NCBI RefSeq assembly: GCF_008370685.1
Contig: NZ_VTZU01000008.1
Location: 62,001-126,000 of the forward strand
Source: Aquimarina sp. RZ0
GTDB taxonomy: Bacteria > Bacteroidota > Bacteroidia > Flavobacteriales > Flavobacteriaceae
Direction: 5' to 3'
DNA: 64,000 nt
The notes under the pieces were generated by a model. The model saw only the letters and a program-made list of their open reading frames with translations, did not search any database and had not been told where the DNA came from. The position numbers and the translations under genes are program-made. Numbering within the stretch: position 1 is the first letter of the stretch; each line of letters starts with the position of its first letter. Of the stretch, positions 17,068 through 26,494 are shown in pieces.

Positions 17068-17883
17068 TTATTCTTCAATAAACTTTTCCATCACTAATTG
17101 ACTCACTCCCATATTAGAGAAGCCTCCATCGTGATATAGATTTTGCAACGTCACTTTTTTTGTTAAATCCGAGAATAATGATACTGTATAATTTGCACAA
17201 TCTGCCGCAGATGCATTCCCTAGTGGTGACATTTTATCTGCATATTCTATAAATCCATCAAACCCCTTTACTCCTTTCCCTGCCGTAGTCGGTGTGGGAG
17301 ATTGTGATATTGTATTCACTCTCACATTGTGATCACGACCAAAAAAATATCCAAAACTGCGCGCTATAGATTCTAAATATGCTTTGTTATCTGCCATATC
17401 ATTATAATCAGGAAAAACTCTCTGAGCAGCCATATATGTCAATGCAACAATACTTCCCCAGGCATTCATGGCTTCTTTTTTATACAAGGTCTGCATCGTT
17501 TTATGAAAAGAAAGTGCCGAAACATCCCATCCTTTTTCGCTCCAGGCATAATTAAGATCTGTATAATGGCGTCCTTTACGAACATTTACCGACATTCCTA
17601 TGGAGTGTAAAACAAAATCAAGTTTACCTCCTAATATCTCGATAGACTTTTCGACGAGGTTTTCTAAATCTTCTAATGAGGTAGCATCTGCGGGTATAAT
17701 CTGAGAATTTGTTTTTTCTGCCAATGTTTTTATCTGCCCCATGCGCATAGCAACGGGAGCATTTGTTAGCACAAAGTTTCCGCCTTCTTCAAAAACACGT
17801 TCTGCTGTTTTCCACGCTATTGAATTTTCATCGAGCGCTCCAAAAATAATTCCTCTTTTGCCTTTTAATAAATTGTATGACAT
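17068..17883 (-). CDS. fabI: enoyl-[acyl-carrier-protein] reductase (NADH)
   Basis: Final reduction of each cycle of type II fatty-acid synthesis. 271 aa classical FabI of the Bacteroidota type, starting MSYNLLKGKRGIIFGALDENSIAWK. The catalytic arrangement Tyr150-x9-Tyr160-x6-Lys167 (ALTY ... FPDYNDMADNKAYL) is intact, and substrate-loop sequence SQSPTPTTAGKGVKGF follows. It is monocistronic: a -7 promoter box lies 33 bases upstream and a strong terminator downstream. A target of triclosan-type inhibitors in other bacteria. Confidence 0.95.
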   Translation of the reverse strand: MSYNLLKGKRGIIFGALDENSIAWKTAERVFEEGGNFVLTNAPVAMRMGQIKTLAEKTNSQIIPADATSLEDLENLVEKSIEILGGKLDFVLHSIGMSVNVRKGRHYTDLNYAWSEKGWDVSALSFHKTMQTLYKKEAMNAWGSIVALTYMAAQRVFPDYNDMADNKAYLESIARSFGYFFGRDHNVRVNTISQSPTPTTAGKGVKGFDGFIEYADKMSPLGNASAADCANYTVSLFSDLTKKVTLQNLYHDGGFSNMGVSQLVMEKFIEE

Positions 17884-17916
17884 TTACTAGTAAATTATAA
17901 GATGATTTATGAGTGG

Positions 17917-17924
17917 CAAAGATA
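17917..17924 (-). promoter_or_regulatory. -7 promoter element of fabI
   Basis: Minus-strand TATCTTTG is an exact TAnnTTTG match, 33 bases upstream of the fabI ATG. A -33 TTG is not obvious. Confidence 0.55.
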
Positions 17925-17954
17925 GTAAAACGACTCTAACCCTAATTACAGAAA

Positions 17955-18036
17955 ACCAACTTTAGTTGGATTTACATACTGAACTCATTTTAAGTAATCT
18001 TTTTGTTTTCTAAATTCAGATTCACAACCTGAATTT
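17955..18036. repeat. cluster of small inverted repeats between fabI and recN
   Basis: Three palindromic pieces lie in 82 bases: CCAACT-TT-AGTTGG (17956-17969); a half-element TGAACTCATTTTAAGTAATC (17980-17999) that closely matches the left arm of the hairpin at 30940; and AAATTCAG/CTGAATTT (18012-18036). Nothing coding is seen in this 240-base gap. Confidence 0.55.
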
Positions 18037-18123
18037 TAACTTTTTTTCAAAATAAAATATACCTAAACTAAAAAAAACTTCGTCACATCACAAAAACTAC
18101 TTCATCCTGTTTGTAATTACAAC

Positions 18124-19782
18124 TCAGGGGGAGTTCAATAATGATTTTGCATGTGTTAAAGCAGAATCAGAAATGTCTTTTCCTCCAATCATTTCTGCTA
18201 TTTCTCTAACTCTATCATCTTCATTCAGCAATTTGAGTCGTGTTATAGTTGTATTATTTACATCTTCTTTAAAAACTTTGTATTGGCTTTGTCCATTGGC
18301 TGCAATTTGAGGTAAATGAGTAATACTAAGTACTTGTAGATTTTTACTCATATCCATCATTAAATCTGCCATTTTATGCGCTACTTCTCCAGAGACTCCG
18401 GTATCAATCTCATCAAAAATAATTGTGGGTAATTGTGTGTATCTGGATAAAATAGCTTTTATCGCAATCATTATTCTTGACAGCTCTCCTCCGGATGCTA
18501 CTTTTTTTAATTCACCAAAGGTGCCGCCTTTATTTGCCGAAAACAAAAATGTCAATACATCTTTCCCATTAGATAAATGTTCTTCTTGTAATTCCAAAGA
18601 TGTTTTAAATGTAGCATTGGGCATCCCTAATGACTTAAGAATCTCTTCTAATTCTGATATTAAACCAGGAAGCGCCTTACTTCTTTTCTTATGTATTTTA
18701 AAAGCCACTTTATCCAACTGGCTTTTTATCGTTTCGATTTCTTCCTCAAGCTTTTTTATATCCTCAGAAAGCGATGCTGTTTTAGATACTTTTTCTTTTA
18801 GATTTTTTTCAATCACTATTAAATCTTCAATAGTAGAAACAGTATGTTTTGATTGAAGATTGTGTATCATCTGAAGCCTCTGACTTACCGTTTCTAATTG
18901 TTCCGGATCTGCCTCTAGTCTTTCTAACTCTTCCTGTAAAGATGCATTGATATCTTCTAGTTCTATATACACACTTTGGATACGATCAGATAGTTCTTTT
19001 AAGCCACCAGAGTAAGGAGCCACTTTGGACACATTTACTTTTATCGCATTCAACAGATCCGAAACACCTATTTCTTCTGAAGCAATTGAGGATACAGCAG
19101 CAGACAATCGTTCCTGAATCTCTTCTATGTTTATAAGGGTCTCATACTGCTCTTCTAACTCAGGTAATTCTCCTGGTTTGAGTTTTGCTTCTTCTAATTC
19201 TTTTAAAAGAAAAGAATTATAATCATATTCTTTATTAAAATCTTGCTGGTTTTCTATCAGAGATTTTACTTCTTTTTGCTTTTCTTTCAGAATAAGCAAT
19301 CCTCGTTGATAAGATTCTATTTCTCTGTTTACCTCCGATAATGCATCCAAAACTTCGAACTGAAAGTTATTTGTAGTTACCTCAAGAGTTTGATGTTGAC
19401 TATGAATATCTATTAATTGTACCCCAAGTGCATTAAGCGATTGTAATGTAACCGGCGTATCATTGATAAAAGCTCTGGATTTACCAGAAGGCAATATTTC
19501 ACGTCGAATGATCGTCTCATTTTCATAATCCAAACCTTCATCTTCAAATAAAGACTGCAAATGATACTTTTCTATATCAAAAACTCCTTCTATTGCGCAC
19601 TTTTCCGAATTATTTTTAATACTACTAAGATCTGCTCTTTTTCCTAATAAAAGCCCCAGTGCTCCCAGAAGTAATGATTTACCAGCTCCTGTTTCTCCTG
19701 TAATAGTAATCAAACCGGTATCAAAAGAAACCTGTAGCTGTTCTATTAAAGCGAAGTTTTTTATAGAAAGACTTCTTAACAA
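18124..19782 (-). CDS. recN: DNA repair protein RecN
   Basis: SMC-like ATPase acting in double-strand-break repair. 552 aa, the usual length. Walker A is GETGAGKSLL (about residues 29-38). A long coiled coil fills roughly residues 155-375. The C-terminal ABC signature ASGGELSRIMIA and Walker B TIIFDEIDTGVSG are intact. The start is TTG at 19780-19782 (MLRSLSIKNFALIEQL), which matches the family N-terminus exactly. It lies 78 bases downstream of the DUF4835 gene and may be read from the bamD operon. Confidence 0.95.
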   Translation of the reverse strand: MLRSLSIKNFALIEQLQVSFDTGLITITGETGAGKSLLLGALGLLLGKRADLSSIKNNSEKCAIEGVFDIEKYHLQSLFEDEGLDYENETIIRREILPSGKSRAFINDTPVTLQSLNALGVQLIDIHSQHQTLEVTTNNFQFEVLDALSEVNREIESYQRGLLILKEKQKEVKSLIENQQDFNKEYDYNSFLLKELEEAKLKPGELPELEEQYETLINIEEIQERLSAAVSSIASEEIGVSDLLNAIKVNVSKVAPYSGGLKELSDRIQSVYIELEDINASLQEELERLEADPEQLETVSQRLQMIHNLQSKHTVSTIEDLIVIEKNLKEKVSKTASLSEDIKKLEEEIETIKSQLDKVAFKIHKKRSKALPGLISELEEILKSLGMPNATFKTSLELQEEHLSNGKDVLTFLFSANKGGTFGELKKVASGGELSRIMIAIKAILSRYTQLPTIIFDEIDTGVSGEVAHKMADLMMDMSKNLQVLSITHLPQIAANGQSQYKVFKEDVNNTTITRLKLLNEDDRVREIAEMIGGKDISDSALTHAKSLLNSP

Positions 19783-19860
19783 AGGATAGAAATATTTTGG
19801 TTATTATTTTAGGAAGTAAAGATACTATAGTTTTAAAAAAGATTTCAAAAAAATAAAGGC

Positions 19861-20748
19861 TTAAAACTTTATTTCTGACCATTTTTTAGAATATGTAGGA
19901 GCGATTTTACCCAATATCGCCATAACATTTTCGATATTAACTGGAGGACCTCCAGAAAGTATGCTAGATATCTCATCTGCTTTTGCATCAAAGAACACTC
20001 TCATGATATATGAATTAGGTCTTGTTTTATGAACATCTTCTAATAGCTTCATAGATTCAAGGATCGCTTCTTTTCCTTTTTTAAGATCCGTATTCATAAT
20101 ATCAAGCCCTTCTCTATGATATGAATACATAGCTGATCTATATCCGTCATAAGTTCCAGAAAGCAAATCATCATTCAATCTAAATCGTGTTTGGGTTCCA
20201 TCCTGTGCGCTCCACCCCAAAGAGTTACTGCCCTGCGCAGTCCCTACGATATTTTTTGCTTCCTCAAAGTAGTCGGTTCCCGAATTAAGCTCAAAAGTAT
20301 CTGCATCAACTCCAAGAATTGTATATAGATAAAAAGCAACTACAGAAATAAGATTAGATTCAAAATTATTAGGATTATAATTTAAAGGTTGAAACTCTAA
20401 ATAATTAAAATTGAATTGCCTGTCATTAATATTTAAAATCGAAGTCTTATAATTAGATCCGTAAATAGGTCTTGATGCTTGTACCTGAAGCGTAGCAGAA
20501 AAATTATCATTAGCATTACTATTAATTGTTATAAAAAAACTACAATCAATTCGTTCTTCTGTTCTATAATCTACCTCAGTCCATTTTGTATTATTAATAA
20601 ACTCTGTAACAGAACGCTCCAGGGTTTTAAAAACTTGTAGATTAGGGTTACCCGTTTGTTCCGCATTTACAGACACTACTGCATTAAATTCCTGAGCATT
20701 ACCACCAATACTACAGATCAATAGTACAAAAAGAAAGTATCTATACAT
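19861..20748 (-). CDS. DUF4835 family exported protein
   Basis: 295 aa from ATG 20748 (MYRYFLFVLLICSIGGNAQEF), a clean signal peptide ending at NAQ; in-frame upstream ATGs lie inside coaBC. The mature protein has the family pattern VEYRTEERI-like (VDYRTEERIDCSFFITI) and YNPNNFESNLISVVAFYLYTILG. Bacteroidota DUF4835 genes typically follow coaBC as here. The start overlaps the coaBC stop by 8 bases (ATGTATAG), implying translational coupling. It is probably periplasmic; function unknown. Confidence 0.88.
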   Translation of the reverse strand: MYRYFLFVLLICSIGGNAQEFNAVVSVNAEQTGNPNLQVFKTLERSVTEFINNTKWTEVDYRTEERIDCSFFITINSNANDNFSATLQVQASRPIYGSNYKTSILNINDRQFNFNYLEFQPLNYNPNNFESNLISVVAFYLYTILGVDADTFELNSGTDYFEEAKNIVGTAQGSNSLGWSAQDGTQTRFRLNDDLLSGTYDGYRSAMYSYHREGLDIMNTDLKKGKEAILESMKLLEDVHKTRPNSYIMRVFFDAKADEISSILSGGPPVNIENVMAILGKIAPTYSKKWSEIKF

Positions 20749-21955
20749 TACGCAACCTATTAATTTCATTAAATATATCTTTTGCAACTTCTGTTTTGGT
20801 CTTTAATTCAAACGCTTTAATTTCTAATTTATGATTAATTAGTGTTACTTTATTCGTTTGACTTTTAAACCCTGCTCCTTTATCATTAAGAGAGTTTAAT
20901 ACAATCAAGTCCAAATTTTTCTTTTTCAGCTTCTCTTTGGCATTTTTTTCTTCATTTTCTGTTTCCAGCGCAAACCCAACCAAAAACTGAGTACTCTTCT
21001 GACTCCCCATCCATTTTAGAATATCGGTAGTGCGTTCCAGTTCAATGGCAAAGGTACTACTCGCTTTTTTAATTTTCTGATCTGCTATATTTTTAGGTCG
21101 GTAATCTGCTACTGCCGCTGAGGCAATTGCTACATCACAAGTATCGAATGCCTCCACTACGGCCTTATACATAGACGCTGCATTTACTACTGGCACCACT
21201 TTTATTAAAGTATGTGATACCTTTAATGAAGAAGGTCCTAATATCAGAGTTACCTGAGCTCCTAAGTTTGCCGCAGTGCTGGCAAGCGCTATCCCCATCC
21301 TTCCGCTAGAATGATTTCCTATAAATCTAACCGGATCTATTGCCTCATAAGTAGGACCTGCAGTTATTAAAACCTTTTGTCCTCTTAATGGAAGTTTTCC
21401 TAAAATATCTTTCTCAATAAAACTTACAATAGTCGAGGGCTCTGCCATTCTTCCTTGCCCTACCAATCCACTTGCCAACTCCCCGGATTCTGCCGGGATC
21501 ATTATATTACCAAAATCCTGAAGCTTTCTAAACGTCTCGTGAGTTGATGGATGATTATACATATCCAGATCCATAGCTGGAGCAAAATAGACAGGACACT
21601 TAGCAGACAAATAGGTCGCCAATAATAAATTATCACTATTACCTGTCGACATCTTTGACAACGTATTAGCCGTGGCGGGTGCAATTATCATTATGTCTGC
21701 CCATAAACCAAGCTCTACGTGATTATTCCATTCTGCGTTGTCATCTTCTTCATTATAAAAAGATGAATGCACTGGATTTTTGGATAATGTAGACAAGGTG
21801 AGTGGTGTTACAAAATCTTTTGCTGTGGGTGTCATAACAACTTTCACCTCAGCACCAGACTTGATAAACATGCGTACCAACGATGCTGCCTTATAGGCTG
21901 CAATGCCAGCGGTAACACCAAGTAAAACTTTTTTACCGCTTAAAATAGATGACAT
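20741..21955 (-). CDS. coaBC: bifunctional phosphopantothenoylcysteine decarboxylase/synthetase
   Basis: Two consecutive steps of CoA synthesis: CTP-dependent ligation of cysteine to phosphopantothenate (CoaB) and FMN-dependent decarboxylation (CoaC). 404 aa. The N-terminal flavoprotein domain has GVTAGIAAYKAASLVR, the substrate-recognition PAMDLDMYNHPS, and an active-site-lid-like region. The C-terminal CoaB domain begins VLITAGPTYEAIDPVRFIGNHSSGRMG and contains ADYRP and KIKK motifs. Third gene of the bamD-rpoZ-coaBC-DUF4835 operon; 7 bases after rpoZ. Confidence 0.96.
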   Translation of the reverse strand: MSSILSGKKVLLGVTAGIAAYKAASLVRMFIKSGAEVKVVMTPTAKDFVTPLTLSTLSKNPVHSSFYNEEDDNAEWNNHVELGLWADIMIIAPATANTLSKMSTGNSDNLLLATYLSAKCPVYFAPAMDLDMYNHPSTHETFRKLQDFGNIMIPAESGELASGLVGQGRMAEPSTIVSFIEKDILGKLPLRGQKVLITAGPTYEAIDPVRFIGNHSSGRMGIALASTAANLGAQVTLILGPSSLKVSHTLIKVVPVVNAASMYKAVVEAFDTCDVAIASAAVADYRPKNIADQKIKKASSTFAIELERTTDILKWMGSQKSTQFLVGFALETENEEKNAKEKLKKKNLDLIVLNSLNDKGAGFKSQTNKVTLINHKLEIKAFELKTKTEVAKDIFNEINRLRNV

Positions 21956-21962
21956 ACGTTAT

Positions 21963-22295
21963 TTATAGAGATTCTGAGTCTGTCTTTGTATTTCTGTAGT
22001 ATATTTTACCGTCCAACCATTCTTGAGCGGCTAGAGAATGTGGCTTTGGCAATCTTTCATAGAACTTAGATACTTCTATCTGCTCTTTATTTTCAAAAAT
22101 CTCTTCAAGACTGTCATTATAGGTTGCAAATTCGTCTAATTTCTCTAATAGTTCTTTCTTAATATCAATATTGATCTGATTTGCTCTTTTTGATATTACC
22201 GAAATCGCTTCATAAATATTACCTGTAGGCTGATCAACTAAATTTTTATCAATAGTTGTCGTATTTACGGGTGCAGTACTTTTTTTCAAATCCAT
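21963..22295 (-). CDS. rpoZ: RNA polymerase omega subunit, Bacteroidota type
   Basis: 110 aa. The segment TGNIYEAISVISKRANQIN corresponds to the conserved omega motif that binds the beta' C-terminus. The rest is diverged, as in other Bacteroidota, where the gene was long left as hypothetical. Position between bamD and coaBC is the standard flavobacterial arrangement and strengthens the call. It probably aids RNA polymerase assembly; whether it binds ppGpp cannot be judged. Confidence 0.82.
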   Translation of the reverse strand: MDLKKSTAPVNTTTIDKNLVDQPTGNIYEAISVISKRANQINIDIKKELLEKLDEFATYNDSLEEIFENKEQIEVSKFYERLPKPHSLAAQEWLDGKIYYRNTKTDSESL

Positions 22296-22322
22296 CTTCT
22301 CCTATTTTCTAATTATGTTTTT

Positions 22323-23114
22323 CTAATCTTGTTTTTCTAATCGTGCCTTTATATCTTCTGCTATTTCTTCTGCATCGTCAGTAAAATCCCCCTCTGTATA
22401 ATATTTCTTATAATTATTGTAATACAGATCAGCTTCTTGTAAGCGTTCTTTTACCAAACTTTCATAACTCCCTACAGCTAATAAATACTGTGACTCTAAT
22501 TTATAATACAATACATTTTCTCTATACACAGATCCCGGGTAATCAATTAAATAATTATCAAATGCCGAGATGGCTACTTTATAATTTTCTGTATGATGGT
22601 ACTGTTTAGCGATTTCGAATGCTTTCTTTTCTTTTTTATTCCTTAATTCTGAAACCAACTTATTAGCCTCCACCAGTTTTTCGCTATCAGGATATTCATT
22701 AATATATACCTGAAGCTTCTCTAGAGCTTCATCCGTTTCTTTTTGATCCAGACTATATCTGGGAGATAAGTGATAATAACTTGTTGCACTTTTATAAGCG
22801 GCTTCTTCTTTTTTATCACTTTTGGGATATGACTTGGTAAATCTATCAAACTGATACCCTGCCAGATAATAATCTTCTAACTGATAATAGGTATCAGCAT
22901 AAAAAAACATTACTCTTTCTGCCTGAGGTTTACCTCTGTATTGAGGCACAATTTGTTCAAAGAGACGTAGTGCTTTTTTATATTTCCCTTCTTTATACAG
23001 CGTTTCTGCCATCTTATATTTAGGATTCACTTCTTCGTTTTTAAGAACCTTTTGGTACTCACTACAAGAACCTAAGATCAACACGCAAATCAGTAAAAAA
23101 AACAATCTCTTCAT
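22323..23114 (-). CDS. bamD: outer membrane assembly lipoprotein BamD
   Basis: Essential lipoprotein of the BAM complex that inserts beta-barrels into the outer membrane. 263 aa from ATG 23114 (MKRLFFLLICVLILGSCSEYQ), with lipobox LGSC; an ATG five codons upstream is less likely. The mature part consists of TPR-like repeats (AETLYKEGKYKKALRLFEQIVPQY; FFYADTYYQLEDYYLAGYQFDRF). It heads the operon with rpoZ, coaBC and DUF4835 behind a good promoter at 23134-23162. Confidence 0.93.
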   Translation of the reverse strand: MKRLFFLLICVLILGSCSEYQKVLKNEEVNPKYKMAETLYKEGKYKKALRLFEQIVPQYRGKPQAERVMFFYADTYYQLEDYYLAGYQFDRFTKSYPKSDKKEEAAYKSATSYYHLSPRYSLDQKETDEALEKLQVYINEYPDSEKLVEANKLVSELRNKKEKKAFEIAKQYHHTENYKVAISAFDNYLIDYPGSVYRENVLYYKLESQYLLAVGSYESLVKERLQEADLYYNNYKKYYTEGDFTDDAEEIAEDIKARLEKQD

Positions 23115-23133
23115 AGTTAAAAAAAACATCTTG

Positions 23134-23162
23134 CAAAAATAGATATTTCTGCTGTATTACAA
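23134..23162 (-). promoter_or_regulatory. bamD operon promoter
   Basis: On the minus strand a TTG (-33) is followed 18 bases later by TATTTTTG, an exact TAnnTTTG -7 box. The box ends 19 bases before the bamD ATG. Spacing and both boxes fit the Bacteroidota housekeeping sigma consensus. Confidence 0.75.
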
Positions 23163-23237
23163 AAACTTTAATTCATCTATTAAATAACTTCAAAAACAAA
23201 TGCGCGTTGCAAAATAAAAAAGAAACAATAAAAACTG

Positions 23238-24167
23238 TTACTTACCAGATTCTGAAACTTGTGTTTCCCCCAATTTATCGTGATCTAATATTGTATAACC
23301 GTGATCATCATAATGAAATGCCTTAATAAATGTCTCATCAACTTTTAAATTTTTAAGAACATATGAATGTACCTGATGTACTTCTTGAGCAAATGATTCA
23401 TCATAATATGTTACTAATATAAGGATTTCTCCATGCAATTTTGGCAATTCTTTTCTATCGAATTCTGCCAATGGACTAGATTCTGTGATAGGATGCACTA
23501 CAGTCCAGGTCGTAGGCAAGTAGGTAATCTCATTTCTTTCTAATTTTAGGCTAAAAAAATTATTAACGTATCCTTTATCCTTTGATTTTTGTGACAATGA
23601 TAAAGTCACCTCAATTTTGGGTTTAATCATGACGTTGGTACTGCTACTCATCAACCTAAACATTATAGAATCTATTCCTTTATGTTTTTTGAGAATCATA
23701 ACATCACTAAATCTGATACTGGATTTTGGTTTAGAAAATCGACCATACAACAGCCCTGTAATAAAAGAGAAACTTAACAAACCTATTAACGCTTCAAATG
23801 AAGAAATCATCCCAAAAACCACTCCTTTTGGAGCCATAGCACCATATCCAACAGTAGTTACGGTTTGTGCAGAAAAAAAGAATGCTTTTAGAAAATCTCT
23901 AAATATATTTCCGGTTGATTCTGCGATTGCGGATATCCCTAAAACGGTATAAATACTTGCAAAAAATGAATTTATAACTACATATCCCAAAAGCACCCAA
24001 CCAAAAAACTGAATCCAGGTAATATTAATAAGGTAGTTATAGCTTCTCGAAATAGAAGTACGTCTATTAATATGTTTTACATTAAAAGATCCATTAGAAT
24101 TAATAAAACGTTTAGCCTGTTTATCAGATGACAGCCCTATCCCTGGATCTTTTATTTTTTTTGCCAT
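23238..24167 (-). CDS. KirBac-type inward-rectifier potassium channel
   Basis: 309 aa inner-membrane channel. Two transmembrane helices (about residues 53-75 and 115-142) flank a pore with filter TTVGYGA, and a C-terminal cytoplasmic immunoglobulin-like Kir domain follows (SFITGLLYGRFSKPKSSIRFSD ... TVVHPITESSPLAEF). The slide helix region and the VVHPI motif are typical of KirBac/eukaryotic Kir proteins. It is 7 bases downstream of dapA, so probably co-transcribed. The terminal helix ending of the pore is GYGA rather than GYGD, which is acceptable in this family. Confidence 0.9.
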   Translation of the reverse strand: MAKKIKDPGIGLSSDKQAKRFINSNGSFNVKHINRRTSISRSYNYLINITWIQFFGWVLLGYVVINSFFASIYTVLGISAIAESTGNIFRDFLKAFFFSAQTVTTVGYGAMAPKGVVFGMISSFEALIGLLSFSFITGLLYGRFSKPKSSIRFSDVMILKKHKGIDSIMFRLMSSSTNVMIKPKIEVTLSLSQKSKDKGYVNNFFSLKLERNEITYLPTTWTVVHPITESSPLAEFDRKELPKLHGEILILVTYYDESFAQEVHQVHSYVLKNLKVDETFIKAFHYDDHGYTILDHDKLGETQVSESGK

Positions 24168-24174
24168 GCAAGAA

Positions 24175-25053
24175 TTATTCGTTGTTCTGTATAAATCTTT
24201 TTATTTTTTCTTCAAGTCCCGAGGAAACACGTATCAAAGGTAACCTCAGCATATCATTACAAATGCCTTTTGCTTTTAAAACACTTTTGATTCCAGCGGG
24301 ATTTCCTTCTTCAAAAGCATATTCTAAAATTGGTAATAACTTAAATAATATCTCGTATGCTTTCTTTTGCTCTCCTGCAAGTCCTAAACGTATCATTTCT
24401 GAAAATTCTGTTGGAAAACCCTGACCTACAACACTAATCACCCCATCACCGCCAGCTACAACGGCAGGAAGTGCCAGAGCATCATCTCCAGATATGACTA
24501 GAAAATCTTTGGGTCGGTCTTTAAGAATTTTGAGAACCTGAGTAAAATCTCCCGTAGCTTCTTTAATTCCTATAATATTATCTAGCTGAGCGAGTCTGAG
24601 TGTTGTTTCTGCTGTCATATTGGTCGCAGTTCTTGAGGGGACATTATACAAAAGTACAGGTAATGGCGCTTCATTATTGATCGCTTTATAATGCTGATAA
24701 ACACCTTCTTGACTTGGCCTGTTATACATAGGTGTCACTGAAAGAATCGCATCAAACTCTGATACATCTACCTCCTTAATCTCTTCTATTACGGCTGCTG
24801 TATTATTACCTCCTACACCAATTACAAGTGGTAATCTTTTGTTATTTGTTTTTACTATATGAGCTATTAATTGTTTTTTTTCTTCCCTGGTAAGCGTTAC
24901 GGATTCTGCAGTAGTACCTAAAACCACTAAATATTCTACTTTCCCATTGACACAAAACTCCATCAATGATGTTACTCCTTCAAAATCAATAGCACCATCT
25001 TTATTAAAGGGTGTTGCCAAGGCAACCCCTGTTCCTCTAAGAAAACCACTCAT
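24175..25053 (-). CDS. dapA: 4-hydroxy-tetrahydrodipicolinate synthase
   Basis: Condenses pyruvate and aspartate semialdehyde in the first committed step to diaminopimelate and lysine. 292 aa TIM barrel. Schiff-base Lys164 (IGIKEATGDF), Tyr136 (LLYNVPSRT), and Thr47-Thr48 (GTTAES) of the proton relay are all present. The start MSGFLRGTGVALATPF matches the family. It is 2 bases downstream of the DUF6913 gene. The dapF epimerase of the same pathway is at 43.1 kb. Confidence 0.96.
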   Translation of the reverse strand: MSGFLRGTGVALATPFNKDGAIDFEGVTSLMEFCVNGKVEYLVVLGTTAESVTLTREEKKQLIAHIVKTNNKRLPLVIGVGGNNTAAVIEEIKEVDVSEFDAILSVTPMYNRPSQEGVYQHYKAINNEAPLPVLLYNVPSRTATNMTAETTLRLAQLDNIIGIKEATGDFTQVLKILKDRPKDFLVISGDDALALPAVVAGGDGVISVVGQGFPTEFSEMIRLGLAGEQKKAYEILFKLLPILEYAFEEGNPAGIKSVLKAKGICNDMLRLPLIRVSSGLEEKIKRFIQNNE

Positions 25054-25055
25054 AC

Positions 25056-25580
25056 TTATATTATCTGTAAAATTTTAAAATACTTTTTTAATTCGGAAAT
25101 AAAAAGATTGGTATTATCATTCGCAGAACCAATTACCAAATCATTAATACGATTATCTATTTCTGAAAAACCAACTTTAAACTTCGCCTTTGATGCTGCT
25201 GCCACAATATCGAGTTCTAACTTGCTTTCTGAATAAAAATTAATCAAAACATCATATTCTTTATTTATAAATTCTTGTAAAGAATTACTCCTGATAGCAG
25301 CATTCACTCCAAAACTTTTATTGTTGTAATATGCAGCATCTTTATCGTCTGAAATTTCCTTCTGATCTTCTTTATACCCCATTACCTTAAGGCTATCAGA
25401 CTTTACCCCCAATTCATTTGCAAGCTTAACTACTGACAAAATATTCACAGATTGAGAAGCATCAATGAGAACTGCTAAACTTTTAATACTCCGTACCTGT
25501 CTAGCCTGAGGGGTTCTTTTTTTTATGTAAGATTCAATGCTCTTTTTATATGCATTCCGTTTAAGACCCTTAAAAATCAT
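25056..25580 (-). CDS. DUF6913 family protein
   Basis: 174 aa conserved flavobacterial protein of unknown function, usually found immediately upstream of dapA, as here. It has a basic N-terminus (KGLKRNAYKKSIESYIKKRTPQARQVRS) followed by an alternating alpha/beta pattern (LAVLIDAS, DVLINFYSES, FKVGFSEIDNRINDLVIG). It has no signal peptide or membrane segment. First gene of a DUF6913-dapA-KirBac operon behind a -7 box at 25601. Confidence 0.75.
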   Translation of the reverse strand: MIFKGLKRNAYKKSIESYIKKRTPQARQVRSIKSLAVLIDASQSVNILSVVKLANELGVKSDSLKVMGYKEDQKEISDDKDAAYYNNKSFGVNAAIRSNSLQEFINKEYDVLINFYSESKLELDIVAAASKAKFKVGFSEIDNRINDLVIGSANDNTNLFISELKKYFKILQII

Positions 25581-25600
25581 TAATAAAAAAGATTAAGAGA

Positions 25601-25608
25601 CAAATGTA
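25601..25608 (-). promoter_or_regulatory. -7 promoter element of the DUF6913-dapA operon
   Basis: Minus-strand TACATTTG is an exact TAnnTTTG match ending 20 bases before the DUF6913 start codon. No clear TTG at the right distance. Confidence 0.5.
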
Positions 25609-25742
25609 GTTATTTTACAATTTAAAAACATAGCGTACATCCTAAGAAAATAGAAAAATAGAAAAGCCATTCTATTTTTAGTTAATTAAATAACAATATC
25701 TATAATATCTGTTTAATACCATTAGCTGCAAAGCAAAAACAT

Positions 25743-26450
25743 TTATAAGTAACCATTCTTTTCTGACATTGCTTCGATTGGTTTTGCTTCTATAAAAAAC
25801 TTCATGAAAAAATAAAGCCCTAGAGTTTCTGCAATATTAATAAGTACGGTAAAAACTCTTGAGTAATAATAAAAATCATTAATTAACAATAAACCATTCA
25901 CAAAAAGACAACAACTGGCTGTGATAAACAACCTAAAATTACCATAAAACTTATCAATTATATAAATAAAAAAGCAGGTTCCCACAAAACAAATAATCGC
26001 AATAAGAACTAAAAAAAACGAAATCACCGAATCTATTAAATTAGGTAACACTAAATTAGATATTGAAAAAATTAAATAACTAATCAAAATAATACTCACA
26101 ACAATCGGAATTGAAAAAAAATTCCTGGATTTAACATCTTGAAAATTAACATAATGACTAAGCATTATAATACAAATACTATAAAATAGTATAATTATAA
26201 CCGCCACCAAATCAAAATATCTGACAAAATCATAATACACAAAACTATCATTAATCATAATGGTTATCATACTCAATACAAAATATAGTCTTAATGATTT
26301 AGTATTAGAAACTAAGTAAATAAGCATTAATGATATTGGGATCAACGGTTTTGCATAGATTAAATACCGCTTTTCAAAAAACAAAGCAGTCAAAACAACT
26401 ATTAGAAAAGAAAAACAAAATATCAAATATGTACTTTTATTACTTTTCAA
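25743..26450 (-). CDS. YhhN-like multipass membrane protein, array copy 4 (degenerate motifs)
   Basis: 235 aa with about seven or eight hydrophobic helices, last of four tandem paralogues transcribed from the ligA side. The family Lys-Pro motif is kept (YAKPLIP, residues 33-38). The Gly-Asp motif of the second helix has become Asn67-Asp68 (MIND). The late Ser-Asp motif is Val184-Asn185 (FVNGLLLINDF). With these positions changed, lysoplasmalogenase activity like that of TMEM86/YhhN enzymes is unlikely. It follows copy 3 after 44 bases. Very AT-rich. Confidence 0.65.
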   Translation of the reverse strand: MKSNKSTYLIFCFSFLIVVLTALFFEKRYLIYAKPLIPISLMLIYLVSNTKSLRLYFVLSMITIMINDSFVYYDFVRYFDLVAVIIILFYSICIIMLSHYVNFQDVKSRNFFSIPIVVSIILISYLIFSISNLVLPNLIDSVISFFLVLIAIICFVGTCFFIYIIDKFYGNFRLFITASCCLFVNGLLLINDFYYYSRVFTVLINIAETLGLYFFMKFFIEAKPIEAMSEKNGYL

Positions 26451-26494
26451 TATAGTAAAGGATATTACGTAAAATATTAATTTTTGGCTAACAA

